DNA of 64,000 nucleotides, from NCBI RefSeq assembly GCF_015244745.1, contig NZ_JABCQI010000006.1, positions 1 through 64,000 of the forward strand, written 5' to 3'. Source of the DNA: Gluconobacter cadivus (GTDB lineage Bacteria; Pseudomonadota; Alphaproteobacteria; Acetobacterales; Acetobacteraceae). The translations under genes and the position numbers were made by a program. The notes beneath the pieces were generated by a model that saw only the letters and a list, made by a program, of their open reading frames with translations, was not told where the DNA came from and did no database searches. Shown here piece after piece: positions 9,971 to 18,836 of this stretch (its first letter is position 1; every line of letters starts with the position of its first letter).

Positions 9971-10012
9971 ATACGAGACCAAGGTATCATAATATATACG
10001 AGACCGGCGTAC
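9971..10012. promoter_or_regulatory. tandem TetR operators between exporter and regulator
   Basis: Two related sites 25 bp apart: ATAC-GAGACCAAG-GTAT (9971-9987) and ATAC-GAGACCGGC-GTAC (9996-10012). Both share ATACGAGACC and have inverted outer arms, as TetR-family half-sites do. They lie 27 bp and 52 bp from the exporter start and just before the regulator start, so one dimer pair could silence both genes. Confidence 0.5.
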
Positions 10013-10016
10013 CGCA

Positions 10017-10628
10017 ATGACGAAAATGACAACCTCTACTCGCTCTCCGGGGCGCCCGCGCGATAATAAAGTTGGGCCAAGCCTGTTGGCGGCAGCCCGG
10101 CAGCTCGTCCTGCAACACGGATATTGCGGTGTCAGCATCCAGATGATTGCAACAGAGGCTGGTGTTGGCAGGCAGACGCTCTATCGCCGATGGCCGAGTA
10201 AGGCTGAACTCGTTCTGGCCGCGTTCCTGGAAAGCGCTGGTGATGCGGACGTTCTATCGGACGGCCGCGCCGAGAAGCGGTTGCTGCATTTTCTGGTCAA
10301 CGTGTTCAGGAACTTGCAGCAGGATGGACCTGCGATCAGGAACCTGATTGCGTCCGCGCAGGACGATCCCGAATTTCTAAAGAGTTTCCGGGCCGGTTTT
10401 GTTGAGCCAAGAGCGGAAATCGTCGCCACCATTTTTCGTGACGGCATTGCAAACGGAGAAATCCTGGAAGATGCCGATGTGGAAATGGCGGTCGCCGCGT
10501 TTCATGGTGCATTTTGGTATCACCTTCTTCTGGGAGGCAAACTTGATGCTGAATTCGCGCAGCGCCTTACGAGGCTCATTATGAAAAGTATTTCAAAAGA
10601 GCCTCGTGAAGAGGAACTATTGAAATAG
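10017..10628 (+). CDS. TetR/AcrR-family repressor
   Basis: A 203-residue regulator. The N-terminal HTH is IQMIATEAGVGRQTLYRRWP preceded by SLLAAARQLVLQHGYCGVS. The C-terminal part is a TetR ligand-binding domain (AEIVATIFRDGIANGEILED, VAAFHGAFWYHLLLGG). It is divergent from an MFS exporter and carries operator repeats upstream, the usual arrangement for a local efflux repressor that responds to the exported compound. The start overlaps its own promoter region; TTG/ATG alternatives within the first few codons cannot be excluded. Confidence 0.87.
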   Translation: MTKMTTSTRSPGRPRDNKVGPSLLAAARQLVLQHGYCGVSIQMIATEAGVGRQTLYRRWPSKAELVLAAFLESAGDADVLSDGRAEKRLLHFLVNVFRNLQQDGPAIRNLIASAQDDPEFLKSFRAGFVEPRAEIVATIFRDGIANGEILEDADVEMAVAAFHGAFWYHLLLGGKLDAEFAQRLTRLIMKSISKEPREEELLK

Positions 10629-10671
10629 TTCATTCACCATGTGGACAGCGTCCAGATAAAATTATTTGAAT

Positions 10672-10829
10672 TTATTCATCTATGTTTGACCGTATCGCCT
10701 GAATGGGAGCCATCGTGCCGAAGACTCTATCCCGGCGGATGAGCGCGTGGAACAAAGCGGCTGCAATATGAGCGAGGATATCTGCTGAAGTTCTGCGGAA
10801 GTCGATCAGACCGTTTGCTGATTCAGTCT
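10672..10829 (-). pseudogene. C-terminal scrap of a cytochrome b561-type protein
   Basis: On the minus strand the frame reads GLIDFRRTSADILAHIAAAL followed by FHALIRRDRVFGTMAP and a stop at 10672-10674. This matches the last helix of bacterial cytochrome b561 proteins (conserved HxxAALxHxxxRRDxVxxRM), with a heme-ligand histidine. Everything N-terminal is gone; the frame is cut at 10829/10830 by a fragment of IS110. It would have been an inner-membrane diheme electron-transfer protein. Confidence 0.6.
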
Positions 10830-10905
10830 CTAGCAACTGTGTTTAAGCGGCGGAGCTAATGCGCCATGGCACTCCAGTTTTGAGGATAGCGTTGGCGATT
10901 GTGAT
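10830..10905 (-). repeat. 76-bp inverted copy of the IS110 right terminus
   Basis: By eye this is identical, base for base, to the complement of 8380-8455, the 3' end of the IS110 element (last transposase codons plus terminus). It is fused directly to an IS630 remnant on one side and to the cytochrome b561 scrap on the other. Together with 8380-8455 it brackets the MFS/TetR pair in inverted orientation. Confidence 0.85.
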
Positions 10906-11287
10906 ATGAAACACCGAAACGCTTCTCAATCACCCGCTTCAGATCAATACTGCGCCAACGGACCACACAGCCTCGGTTACGATCAGGTCCGGCGACGATC
11001 AATGCCGAGAGCTCCGCCTGCTGGTCCGCCGTCAGGCGGCAGACAGAGGCATTGCACCATTGATACCGCAGGCCGGCTGGGCCTGCAGCATTGAACCGGA
11101 GCACCCAGTCCCGCAGGGTTTGCCGGTCCATGCCACCGATCCGCGCCGCTTCGCCTCGACTGCTACCCTCACGCACCGCAGCCAGAGACAAAAGGCGCCT
11201 TGCAACATTCGCATCCCGTGTACGAGCGGCCAGCCACCGAAGCGCATCAGCCGTATAATCCGTCCGTAAAGCAATCGCTCTAGCCAT
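10906..11287 (-). pseudogene. IS630-family transposase, N-terminal fragment
   Basis: The frame starting MARAIALRTDYTADALRWLA at 11287 contains the N-terminal HTH of IS630-type OrfA (VREGSSRGEAARIGGMDRQT, LRDWVLRFNAAG) and the linker LTADQQAELSALIVAGPD, then KRVIEKRFGVSYH. Homology stops at 10906, where IS110 terminal DNA takes over and the frame reads NRQRYPQNW nonsense. The catalytic DDE half is absent. Confidence 0.75.
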
Positions 11288-11339
11288 ACCCGACCCTCCG
11301 TCCAAGGACTGAATCAGAACAGCCTTCGGTATCATTATC

Positions 11340-11740
11340 AGGTGGACGTGTGGCGCGGGAACTGACGGCCCTGGTGGAAAGATATGGCAAACCCTCATGA
11401 TTGTCAGTGACAACGGTACGGAGTTCACATCCCATGCCATCCTGAAATGGGCGGATGAGATGAAGGTTGAATGGCATTATATCGCCCCCGGGACACCGCA
11501 ACAGAGCAGTTTTGTCGAAAGTTTCAACGGCCGGTTGAAGGATGAATGCCACAACGAGACGCTGTTCACGTCTCTCAGCCATGCCCGACAGGCTCTGGCT
11601 GACTGGCGGGAAAGACTACAATACGGTGCGCCCCCATTTCCAACTGGGTGGCAGAACACCGGATCAGGTTGCCAGACAAGTATCTCGGGGGCACGCCCAC
11701 GAGATACTTGTCATCCCATCAACCCAAAGCCATAAAAAAC
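11340..11740 (+). pseudogene. IS3-family OrfB, C-terminal fragment
   Basis: The stretch reads [15 protein letters not shown], then in the next frame [20 protein letters not shown] and [20 protein letters not shown] (second Asp and catalytic Glu of the DDE core), then [16 protein letters not shown]. After a frameshift near 11620 it continues [20 protein letters not shown]. At least two frameshifts and a missing front end show decay. Just beyond, AAGAACCGT (11754) and ACGGTTCTT (11812) form a 9-bp inverted repeat of unknown meaning. Confidence 0.8.
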
Positions 11741-11841
11741 GGGGTACGTCAAAAAGAACCGTCAATCAGAACGTCCAAAGCCGCGAATCAGAAACAAGAC
11801 ACATCAACCCAACGGTTCTTCGGTCCCTCCAGCTTCGTCCC

Positions 11842-13251
11842 TTAGCGCGTTGCCACTTTGCGGCGAGCTAGAAGAAAAATGATAATCAAAACAAACAATC
11901 CTGCAGCAGCTATTCCTGCAACACTCATGCTATGAGCGTAGCGTGCTATAAAGGGCTTGGGGCCGCCACGTTTGAGCAGTTCGACATCGCTAGCGCTGAC
12001 ATGCAAGGCGTCATTCCCAAATCTGGAGAGAACATAGTTTGCAACAGCGGCAACCTGCTCGTTGTTCAACTGGCCTTCGAAGGCTGGCATCGCAACGGTT
12101 CCGTTGTTGGTGGCACGGTCCACGCCTTTGAGGATGGCCATAACCAGGTTCTGAGACGTTGGACCACCGACAATGGTGTTCGAGGTCAGTGAAGGATAGA
12201 ACTGGTCATGTGTCCCCTGCCCGTTCAACTGATGGCACGAGGCGCACGCACCGGTGTACAATTCCGCACCATTGGTGCTTGTTCCCAGTGTCATCGCATC
12301 AGGGCTGCGGTCGATCGGTGCGTCAAGCTTTGCGAGGTCTGCGAGCTTTGGCGTGCTGAAGCTGAAGCCCGGAGCTTTCTGGTTCGGGTCCCGAACAGGC
12401 TTGACGGTACGCAGGTACTCGACAATCGAGGTCAGGTCAGAATCAGTGAGGTGACGCAGACTGTGTTCGACCGCTTCTGCCATGCCTCCTGCCGCCTGGC
12501 TTTTGCCATGAGCACTGCCGTCACGCAGATAGGACTTGATGTCTTCGTCACTCCATCCGCCAATGCCACTGACAGGATCCGAGGTGATATTTGGTGCGTG
12601 CCACCCCCCGAGGTCCGCACCGCCGAGAAAGCGGCTCTGGTCTTCAGACATGGCAATGTTACGCGGTGTGTGACAAGTCGAACAATGAGCCAACACGTTG
12701 ACCAGATACTCACCGCGCTTGGCGCCCCCCTCTTGTGTGGTTGCGGCGGGCATGGGCTTTCCGCTCGCATACAGCACGTTCCATCCCGCCATCAACCAGC
12801 GCTGGGAAAATGGAAAGGGAAGGTTCGTTTTCTTGACCGGGGCCTCATCGACAGGCGCGGTACCTTGCATAAAATACACATATAACGCGTGAATGTCAGC
12901 ATCACTGATACCGGAATATGAGGTATAGGGCATCGCCGGGTAAAGATTACCTTCAGGGGCGACGCCTTCACGAACGGCTTGAGCAAACTGGCCTTCGGTC
13001 CAGTTGCCAATACCGTAGGTTTTTGAAGGCGAGATGTTGGAGGCAATGATGTCCCCCAGCGGTGAAGAAATGACGTAACCGCCACCATAATCTTTGCCAC
13101 CCGGATTGGTGTGGCAGGCCATACAATCTGCCGCGCGGGCAATGTAAGCTCCCTTTTTAATGAAATCGTCAGTGCCATCCTGAGCCATCGCGAAATGCGG
13201 GATGGCGGCAAGGGTGAGAAGGCCAAGACCAGCGATGAGAGAACGTGTCAT
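11842..13251 (-). CDS. triheme cytochrome c subunit of membrane-bound FAD dehydrogenase
   Basis: A 469-residue periplasmic cytochrome with a Sec signal peptide (cleavage after AMA, about residue 23), three heme-c sites CMACH (43-47), CSTCH (190-194) and CASCH (336-340), and a C-terminal membrane anchor (about 440-462, ending ARRKVATR). This is the standard architecture of the cytochrome subunit that takes electrons from a GMC flavoprotein and passes them to ubiquinone in acetic acid bacteria. It is the last gene of the operon, 3 bp after the flavin subunit. The substrate of the complex cannot be deduced from this subunit. Confidence 0.93.
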   Translation of the reverse strand: MTRSLIAGLGLLTLAAIPHFAMAQDGTDDFIKKGAYIARAADCMACHTNPGGKDYGGGYVISSPLGDIIASNISPSKTYGIGNWTEGQFAQAVREGVAPEGNLYPAMPYTSYSGISDADIHALYVYFMQGTAPVDEAPVKKTNLPFPFSQRWLMAGWNVLYASGKPMPAATTQEGGAKRGEYLVNVLAHCSTCHTPRNIAMSEDQSRFLGGADLGGWHAPNITSDPVSGIGGWSDEDIKSYLRDGSAHGKSQAAGGMAEAVEHSLRHLTDSDLTSIVEYLRTVKPVRDPNQKAPGFSFSTPKLADLAKLDAPIDRSPDAMTLGTSTNGAELYTGACASCHQLNGQGTHDQFYPSLTSNTIVGGPTSQNLVMAILKGVDRATNNGTVAMPAFEGQLNNEQVAAVANYVLSRFGNDALHVSASDVELLKRGGPKPFIARYAHSMSVAGIAAAGLFVLIIIFLLARRKVATR

Positions 13252-13254
13252 GAC

Positions 13255-14847
13255 TCAGACTTCCTTGGCGATAATATCGGCAGCGCGAATGGCGAAGGCT
13301 ACGCCTGTCAAGGTCGGGTTGACGACACCGCAAGCCGGGATGACGCCAGTTGTCGCCATGAACAGGTTACTATGGTCCCAGGCCCGGCAGTCCTTGTCGA
13401 CCACCGAGGTCTTGGCATCATTACCCATAATGACGGTTCCCATGATGTGGTCACGGTTCTGCCAGCCGGTATTGTCGTTAATAACTGTACCACCCATCGT
13501 CTGAACGAACTTTGCGTAATCTGCCTTGGCTTTGACAGCTCCGCGCTCAATGTAATCATCGGTGTTGTAGTGGACGGTCATGGTCGGAATCCCCAGCGCG
13601 TCCTTGCGGGTCGCCGAGGGCTGAATGCGGTTTTCAGGGTTTGGAAGCAGTTCGAACACCGAGGAGATATCCACCCAACGTGCCGCCCAGTCCTTGATTT
13701 TTTCATCGAGTTCAGGTCCCACGATACCCTGGGACAGAAGATGCTGTGTGATGGCTCTGTTTGGCACGGTGTTGGTCAAGGCATGTTTGATGGCAGAGTG
13801 TTCACGACGAAACTCACCATCACGCCAGTTGAAGATGCCACCTTGCTGAACCTGCCCGCGACCTGGCCACAGCGGTTCGTCTGCCAGGAACTGCAGCCCC
13901 ATGCCAGTATGGTCCATAATGTTGCGCCCGACCTGGTCGGACGAGTTGGCAACATCAGACATGAGCAAAAGTTTTGGGGTCTCCAGGCCGTTTGCAGCGA
14001 TGATGAAATACCGTGCAGTCAGGCGGATGTCTTTGTGATCGGACGTTCTGTAGTGCGCTGCGACAATTTTGCCGTCCGAGCCCTTCTCGAGCTTATAGAC
14101 CGTGGCGTCCTCGATAACTTTGCCGCCCATTTTTACGACGTGCTTAGCATGGACATCGCCGGAATACATGGCCCCGATGGGACAGACGGGCATGCAGTTG
14201 TTGTTGCCTGAGCAGCCAGGGCGACCATCCCAGGGCTGATTGGTGCGTGCGTTGGGCTCATGGATGAAGTTGAACCCTTCCGGAGCCAGGCGGGCCTTAA
14301 TGCGCTGGAAGTAGTAGGTTTCCGCTTCGGGAGGCACTGGATACGGTGTGGAGCGGTGTGGAAACTGGCCTGCTCCGCCCTGCCCGGACTGATCCTGCGT
14401 GTCGCTGCCGGCCACACCAAGATTGAACTCGGCGCGTCCGTAATAAGGCTCCAGTTCATCATAGGAAATAGGCCAGTCGCGCCCGACACCATAAAGGGTC
14501 CTGAGCTTCATATCGTTGGGCAGGAAGCGCCAGGTGGCCGCTGCCCAGTGCCAGGTTGTACCACCGACCAGGCGGAGCATTCCGGGAAGGAATTTAAAGC
14601 TACCTGTGTTCTCAATATAATCGGGTGAGAAAGATGTCGGCGCCCAGGGTTGGTTCGGGTAGGGGTCGTTATGGTTGCCTTTCCGCGGAGACGAACGAAA
14701 GTTCTCAACGATTTTCCAACGCGGGATCCACCTGCCGGATTCCAGGACAATGACAGACTTGCCCTGTTTGAGAAGTTCATAGGCTGCGTTGCTGCCAACT
14801 GCGCCTGAGCCGACGACAATCACGTCTGCATCGTATTGAGTGGTCAT
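13255..14847 (-). CDS. GMC flavoprotein, large subunit of membrane-bound sugar/polyol dehydrogenase
   Basis: A 530-residue GMC oxidoreductase. The FAD-binding Rossmann motif VVGSGAVGSNAAYELL lies at about residues 11-26, the second flavin motif RLVGGTTWHWAAATWRF near 90, a cysteine-containing GCSGNNNCMPVCPIGAMYSG segment near 210, and a C-terminal HIMGTVIMG followed by GVVNPTLTGVAFAIRAADII with the His/Asn active-site pair. It oxidises a sugar, polyol or sugar acid in the periplasm. The gene order small-large-cytochrome matches sldSLC (D-sorbitol), gluconate and 2-ketogluconate dehydrogenase operons; which of these applies is not decided by the sequence alone. Confidence 0.9.
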   Translation of the reverse strand: MTTQYDADVIVVGSGAVGSNAAYELLKQGKSVIVLESGRWIPRWKIVENFRSSPRKGNHNDPYPNQPWAPTSFSPDYIENTGSFKFLPGMLRLVGGTTWHWAAATWRFLPNDMKLRTLYGVGRDWPISYDELEPYYGRAEFNLGVAGSDTQDQSGQGGAGQFPHRSTPYPVPPEAETYYFQRIKARLAPEGFNFIHEPNARTNQPWDGRPGCSGNNNCMPVCPIGAMYSGDVHAKHVVKMGGKVIEDATVYKLEKGSDGKIVAAHYRTSDHKDIRLTARYFIIAANGLETPKLLLMSDVANSSDQVGRNIMDHTGMGLQFLADEPLWPGRGQVQQGGIFNWRDGEFRREHSAIKHALTNTVPNRAITQHLLSQGIVGPELDEKIKDWAARWVDISSVFELLPNPENRIQPSATRKDALGIPTMTVHYNTDDYIERGAVKAKADYAKFVQTMGGTVINDNTGWQNRDHIMGTVIMGNDAKTSVVDKDCRAWDHSNLFMATTGVIPACGVVNPTLTGVAFAIRAADIIAKEV

Positions 14848-14872
14848 GATTCTACCTACCTGAAATCAGCAA

Positions 14873-15415
14873 TCAACCAGCGCTCTGGCTGGCGGGTGGG
14901 TTCACCCAGTAATTGGTGTGACCACGGGAATAACTTGGGATGACGGTTGTGTCGGCTGTCGGCGCGTACATCAGGGCGCCCACATAGGTGACGAAGGTTG
15001 CGTCATCGACAGGATGGCCCACGGCGGGCGTGGCGTCCATGAGGGGTGTGCCCGTATAGCCCAGATACCATGCGGAAATGATGCTCATCGCAACAGGAGC
15101 CTGATTCGCATTCTGCTCAGCAAACTGCTTGAAATCGGACATGTCCTTCAGACCATAGGTCTTCATGGCGCTGATGAGGCTACCGACCTTCTGGGGGAAG
15201 CTGCTGTCCAGGGCCGTCAGGGCTGTGAGGATCCTGTTGGAAATTTCAAGATTGAGTCCTGACTTTCCTGTCAGGGTTCCACACAGGTCATGAAACTGCG
15301 AAAGGGTGACGAGACCGGCTGCGCGCGCAAAGCCCGGAAGGCTGCCGAGAGCTGGAAGCGTCAACGAGGTTGCGAGAACCTGCCGGCGGGAGAGACCCTT
15401 TTTTGTGAAGCGCAT
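14873..15415 (-). CDS. Tat-exported small subunit of membrane-bound FAD dehydrogenase
   Basis: A 180-residue protein with a twin-arginine signal (KKGLSRRQVLATSLTLPAL, cleavage near AARA). The mature part fits the FAD-SLDH small-subunit family (FHDLCGTLTG, IISAWYLGYTGTPLMD, YVGALMYAPTADTTVIPSYS). It is needed for maturation and export of the flavin subunit, which lacks its own signal and is presumably carried out by this Tat signal. It lies 25 bp upstream of the large-subunit gene and 76 bp downstream of the porin gene. Confidence 0.9.
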   Translation of the reverse strand: MRFTKKGLSRRQVLATSLTLPALGSLPGFARAAGLVTLSQFHDLCGTLTGKSGLNLEISNRILTALTALDSSFPQKVGSLISAMKTYGLKDMSDFKQFAEQNANQAPVAMSIISAWYLGYTGTPLMDATPAVGHPVDDATFVTYVGALMYAPTADTTVIPSYSRGHTNYWVNPPASQSAG

Positions 15416-15491
15416 AGAGATAGATCCTCAAGTTCTGAAATACCGTTCTGACAGTGACGCAGGCTTTAACACCCTCAACATCCCGTCTTCC

Positions 15492-16949
15492 CTAGAAGGC
15501 AACATTCAAAGCACTGCTCAGTACAGCAGCGTCGTTAAAAACCGTCGTTCCACCGACATGGTTGACGTACTGGAAGTCGCCCTGAAGGGTGACACCGGTC
15601 CGGACATGATAGGTGTAATACGCTTCATAAATGGTCTCATGGCCCTGAATGCCGTATGGCGTTCCGAAATTGGCACCGACCAGCGCCAAACCGTTGGCAA
15701 GAGCAGCCTGCTGGGACAAAACCGCACTGCGGGAGAAATGGGCCCACTGGAAAGCGATGCCGATACCGTCCTCCGGGCGGCCCCACAGATGCCCTGTATC
15801 CATAAGCGCCGCGACGATATGGTGGTTGATCTGTGAGGTTTTACCGTCTGCGTAGGCGTATTGAGCACCGAAGACGAGGCCGTTGGATGGGCCATCGCCG
15901 TGTCGAACCAGCATCTGGTCTGCCATGACCCATACAGACGTCTGACCGCTTTGTTTGCGAGCGGGCAGACCCGTGACAACCCATGGCCGCCCGTTGATGT
16001 CCTCATACAGGTTGTTGTAGCGCGAGTTGTCGTACATCACTCCAACCTTGTAGTGACCGATCAGCTTGTCGTGTCCGAATTCAGGAATCCAGCCAATTTC
16101 AGCTTCCGTTGAAAGTTTGCCCAGATTGGATTGTCCCTAGGACCAGCCGGAGATACCGCCGTTATATGAATGTGGCGAGACGGCGAAGACACCTCCCATG
16201 ACATAAACATGAGGATTGGGCATCAGGCGCAGCACCCCACCGATATTGCCAGAAGGCCAGTCCCGCCCGCCTACGAGGTACTTCGTCGGCGTGACGTTTC
16301 CGCACATCCAGACGTTCATGAAGTTACACACCCAAGGGGCATTGTTGAAAAACGTCCCGGTCGGGATCCAGCCGGTGGCCAGGTCGATTTTATGGTTGAA
16401 CCAGGATTTCTCGAAATATGCCCAGACGAGATGGGCAACGACGTTTCCACGCGCACCGTAGATCTGCTGAACCTGATTGCCGTTATCACCAAAGGAGCGG
16501 CTGAGATTGGTTCCGTGCCCATTGACGATGAGGGTGTGCAGCCACAAATCATCTGACCACTGACCGGTTCCAAAAAGCTTGCGAAAGTCGATATCGACGG
16601 TGCTGCCAACCTGACCTGCAACGGTGTAAGTTTTCTTGCGACCTCCTGATACATTTCCGGAAATCCCTTCGTACAGGGCAAGAGCGACATAAACGCCGTG
16701 CTTTTGAAGCCAAGGCTGTATCCCGCCCCAGTCTCCGAGGGCGTGCGTCGTCCCATATGGTGCACCGAATGATGGGGCCCCATAGGGCGATTGCAGAAAA
16801 CCGGGGATAGTCTGCTGCAGGTTTGTCATTTTCACAGATGCAGGCGAGCTCTGGGTGTTGGTCGCATTATCAGCGTAAGCTGCGGACGAACTCGCAAGCA
16901 GTGTTACAGCGGCAGCGAGGCAGCAGCGCCAAAGACGGTTAGAGCTCAT
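15492..16949 (-). pseudogene. oprB: OprB-family carbohydrate porin interrupted by one in-frame amber codon
   Basis: The frame runs 485 codons and would make a complete outer-membrane carbohydrate-selective porin: signal peptide ending SSSAAYAD, THALGDWGGIQPWLQKHGVY near residue 70, and a beta-barrel ending in aromatic ALNVAF. It is broken by a single TAG (16137-16139) after GGISGWS; reading continues in the same frame with GQSNLGKLSTEAEIGWIPEF. A TGG-to-TAG or CAG-to-TAG change would explain it. As written the product is truncated in mid-barrel. It sits between the heme-binding-like gene and the dehydrogenase, suggesting it feeds substrate into the periplasm. Confidence 0.85.
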
Positions 16950-16969
16950 ACAAAGACAACTCCAGCGCG

Positions 16970-17443
16970 TCAGAGAGCGTTAGCAGCGGCATGGACGACT
17001 GCGAGATCCTTCGAGCCATCGGGAGTGCTTATGGCAATGGAGCCGACGACGGTTTTGCCGACGAAGAGCGGAACACCACCTGGGTTGCTTGAGAGATCCG
17101 GCACAGCGAGATTGTGAACCTCTCCTTTGACCAGCCCTTCATAGGACACGTTGGTGTCTGTCTTGAAAATGGCGGCCGACTTGGCTTTTCCTAATGCTGC
17201 AGAGAGACAATTGGGAGTAGCATTCACCTGACGCTCGACATAGAGAGGAACGCCATCAGGGTCCGCGATAACGATACAGCCATTAATGTGCTGCTCGGCT
17301 AAAGCTTTGCGGGCGGCCGACGCCATCTTCAAAACATCTGCGTCCTCGAGTGCTGGCTTTTGCTCAACAGCCAATACCTGGCTTGCAGAGCCAAGGAACG
17401 TAGCGATTAAGATAGATGAGGTAACAAAAAAGTTGTTTTTCAT
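16970..17443 (-). CDS. exported GlcG/HbpS-like protein
   Basis: About 157 residues with a Sec signal peptide (MKNNFFVTSSILIATFLGSA, cleavage after VLA) and a GlcG/HbpS (DUF336) domain: ALAEQHINGCIVIADPDGVP, LGKAKSAAIFKTDTN, PGGVPLFVGKTVVGSIAIST. Members bind heme or accompany flavin dehydrogenases; the exact role is unclear. ATG at 17443 has AGGAA closely upstream; an upstream reading to 17518 lacks a signal peptide. It is the first gene of the dehydrogenase operon, 20 bp before the porin gene, so the operon promoter probably lies in the roughly 100 bp above 17443. Confidence 0.85.
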   Translation of the reverse strand: MKNNFFVTSSILIATFLGSASQVLAVEQKPALEDADVLKMASAARKALAEQHINGCIVIADPDGVPLYVERQVNATPNCLSAALGKAKSAAIFKTDTNVSYEGLVKGEVHNLAVPDLSSNPGGVPLFVGKTVVGSIAISTPDGSKDLAVVHAAANAL

Positions 17444-17564
17444 AACATTCCTATGTTCGATTCGCTCTGCATACGACATTGAACATAATACGACGCTTGA
17501 AAATTCCGTGATCAGCACACAGTTGCGTTTTTATTTTAATGCCTGAGCCTGATGGGCTCGTCGA

Positions 17565-18320
17565 AAAACGGACCACCGGAGGATATGCGGGACCCGGATC
17601 TGGGCCTGGGTGATTTTCACGACGAGGCGACGGATTTCCTGAATTGACCACTGGATAAGCTTTTGCGCGTTGGAAGCGGTCTTTTTTTGAGCGCAAGGAC
17701 GTTCGCCTGGGAGCGCACGGCGGCCATCATGGCGTGGGCGAGCATGACCAGAGAGACGTGGCGGTGCCAGCCGTGCCAGGAACGGGTCTCGTTGTGGTCA
17801 AGGCCAAATTCGTTCTTGGCGGTCTCAAAGCCTTCCTCGATCCGCCAGCGCGCGCCTTCAACGCGGGCCAGCGTTTCAAGCGGCGTCCCCTGGGGGCACC
17901 AGGTTATGAAATAGCGCAGATCGCCATCAGCGGGATTGCGGCGGACCAGCAGGCCTCGGGTCCATGTTCCGGTCAGGGTGTCAGCATATTCCGACGCGTG
18001 GAGATCGGCCATCGGGCAATACAACCAGTCATACCATCGCTCGCCCTTGGTACCGTGCCCGGCCGAACACCGGACCCAGGCTTCGTCAGGCAGGGTGTTG
18101 ATAATCTCGCGGGCCTCGGCGACCCACATCACGTCAGGTCGCCAGGAGTAAAACCAGTGGTTGGCATTCACGCCCAGCACGAAACCTTTGCCCGTGCGGC
18201 GTAGAGCCATTTCCAAATCGCCGACACCATACACGCTGTCGCCCGCGACCCAAGCGAACGATATGTCGGCATCCAGCGCACGTCCGATCATCGTAGTTGC
18301 CAGCGCCGGTTTGGTGGCAA
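17565..18320 (-). pseudogene. IS701-family transposase, C-terminal two thirds
   Basis: From the right the frame reads RFATKPALATTMIGRALDAD, ISFAWVAGDSVYGVGDLE (DDE aspartate region) and LARVEGARWRIEEGFETAKN (glutamate region), then HRHVSLVMLAHAMMAAVRSQ. Near 17635 a frameshift moves the reading to KLIQWSIQEIRRLVVKITQA and LRWSVF. The N-terminal third is missing, replaced abruptly by IS91 DNA at about 18321. Non-functional. Confidence 0.85.
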
Positions 18321-18325
18321 AGCGG

Positions 18326-18545
18326 ATATCATCAGGAACATGCGCCGCTGGTGGGCATGTCGCGCCCTGCGGGTACTGCGGACACTGGCGGATCGCCTAT
18401 AACAGCTGCCGCAACCGTCACTGTCCGCGCTGTCAGGTGAACGCCGCGCGGACATGGCTGGCCGAGCGGGAGGCCGATCTGCTGCCGGTCGGGTATTTCC
18501 ATGTCGTCTTCACCCTGCCGGCACGGATTTCGACCGACGCCCGTC
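18326..18545 (+). pseudogene. IS91-family transposase, N-terminal zinc-finger fragment
   Basis: The plus strand reads GGHVAPCGYCGHWRIAYNSC followed by RNRHCPRCQVNAARTWLAER and LPVGYFHVVFTLPARI. This is the cysteine-rich N-terminal domain of IS91/ISCR rolling-circle transposases. The HUH/Y2 catalytic part is absent, and the frame ends at a TAG near 18550. It abuts the IS701 remnant with no spacer, so the two were joined by deletion or recombination. From 18546 to 18836 I see no gene, only a short hairpin (TCTGCTC...GAGCAGA, about 18725-18750). Confidence 0.8.
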
Positions 18546-18836
18546 TATAGAGAGAGGAAGGCCCACGACGAAAATGAGAAATGCGGTAGTCCAAGGTTGG
18601 GATGCACAGTTTGCCCGACATTACGCAGAATCCATCGCCTGTCAGATCCTAAATTTAGCTGCGTCCGATTTTGGGAAGTTGCAGACACCGTCTGAACGAC
18701 CGCTTTGAAGGCGTAAGCCGCCTGTCTGCTCCTACATCACTGAGCAGATAGGCAGTTTAATGAAAGTCAGCCTGAGATCAGTTCGTAGAGTCGGGATTGC
18801 GAACATATCACCATATCATCACTATTGATCAACTGC

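Noticed and set aside
13111-14211. 366-codon open frame antisense to the GMC dehydrogenase gene
   Set aside because: It lies entirely opposite two well-supported genes, has no family resemblance and arises from high-GC codon bias.
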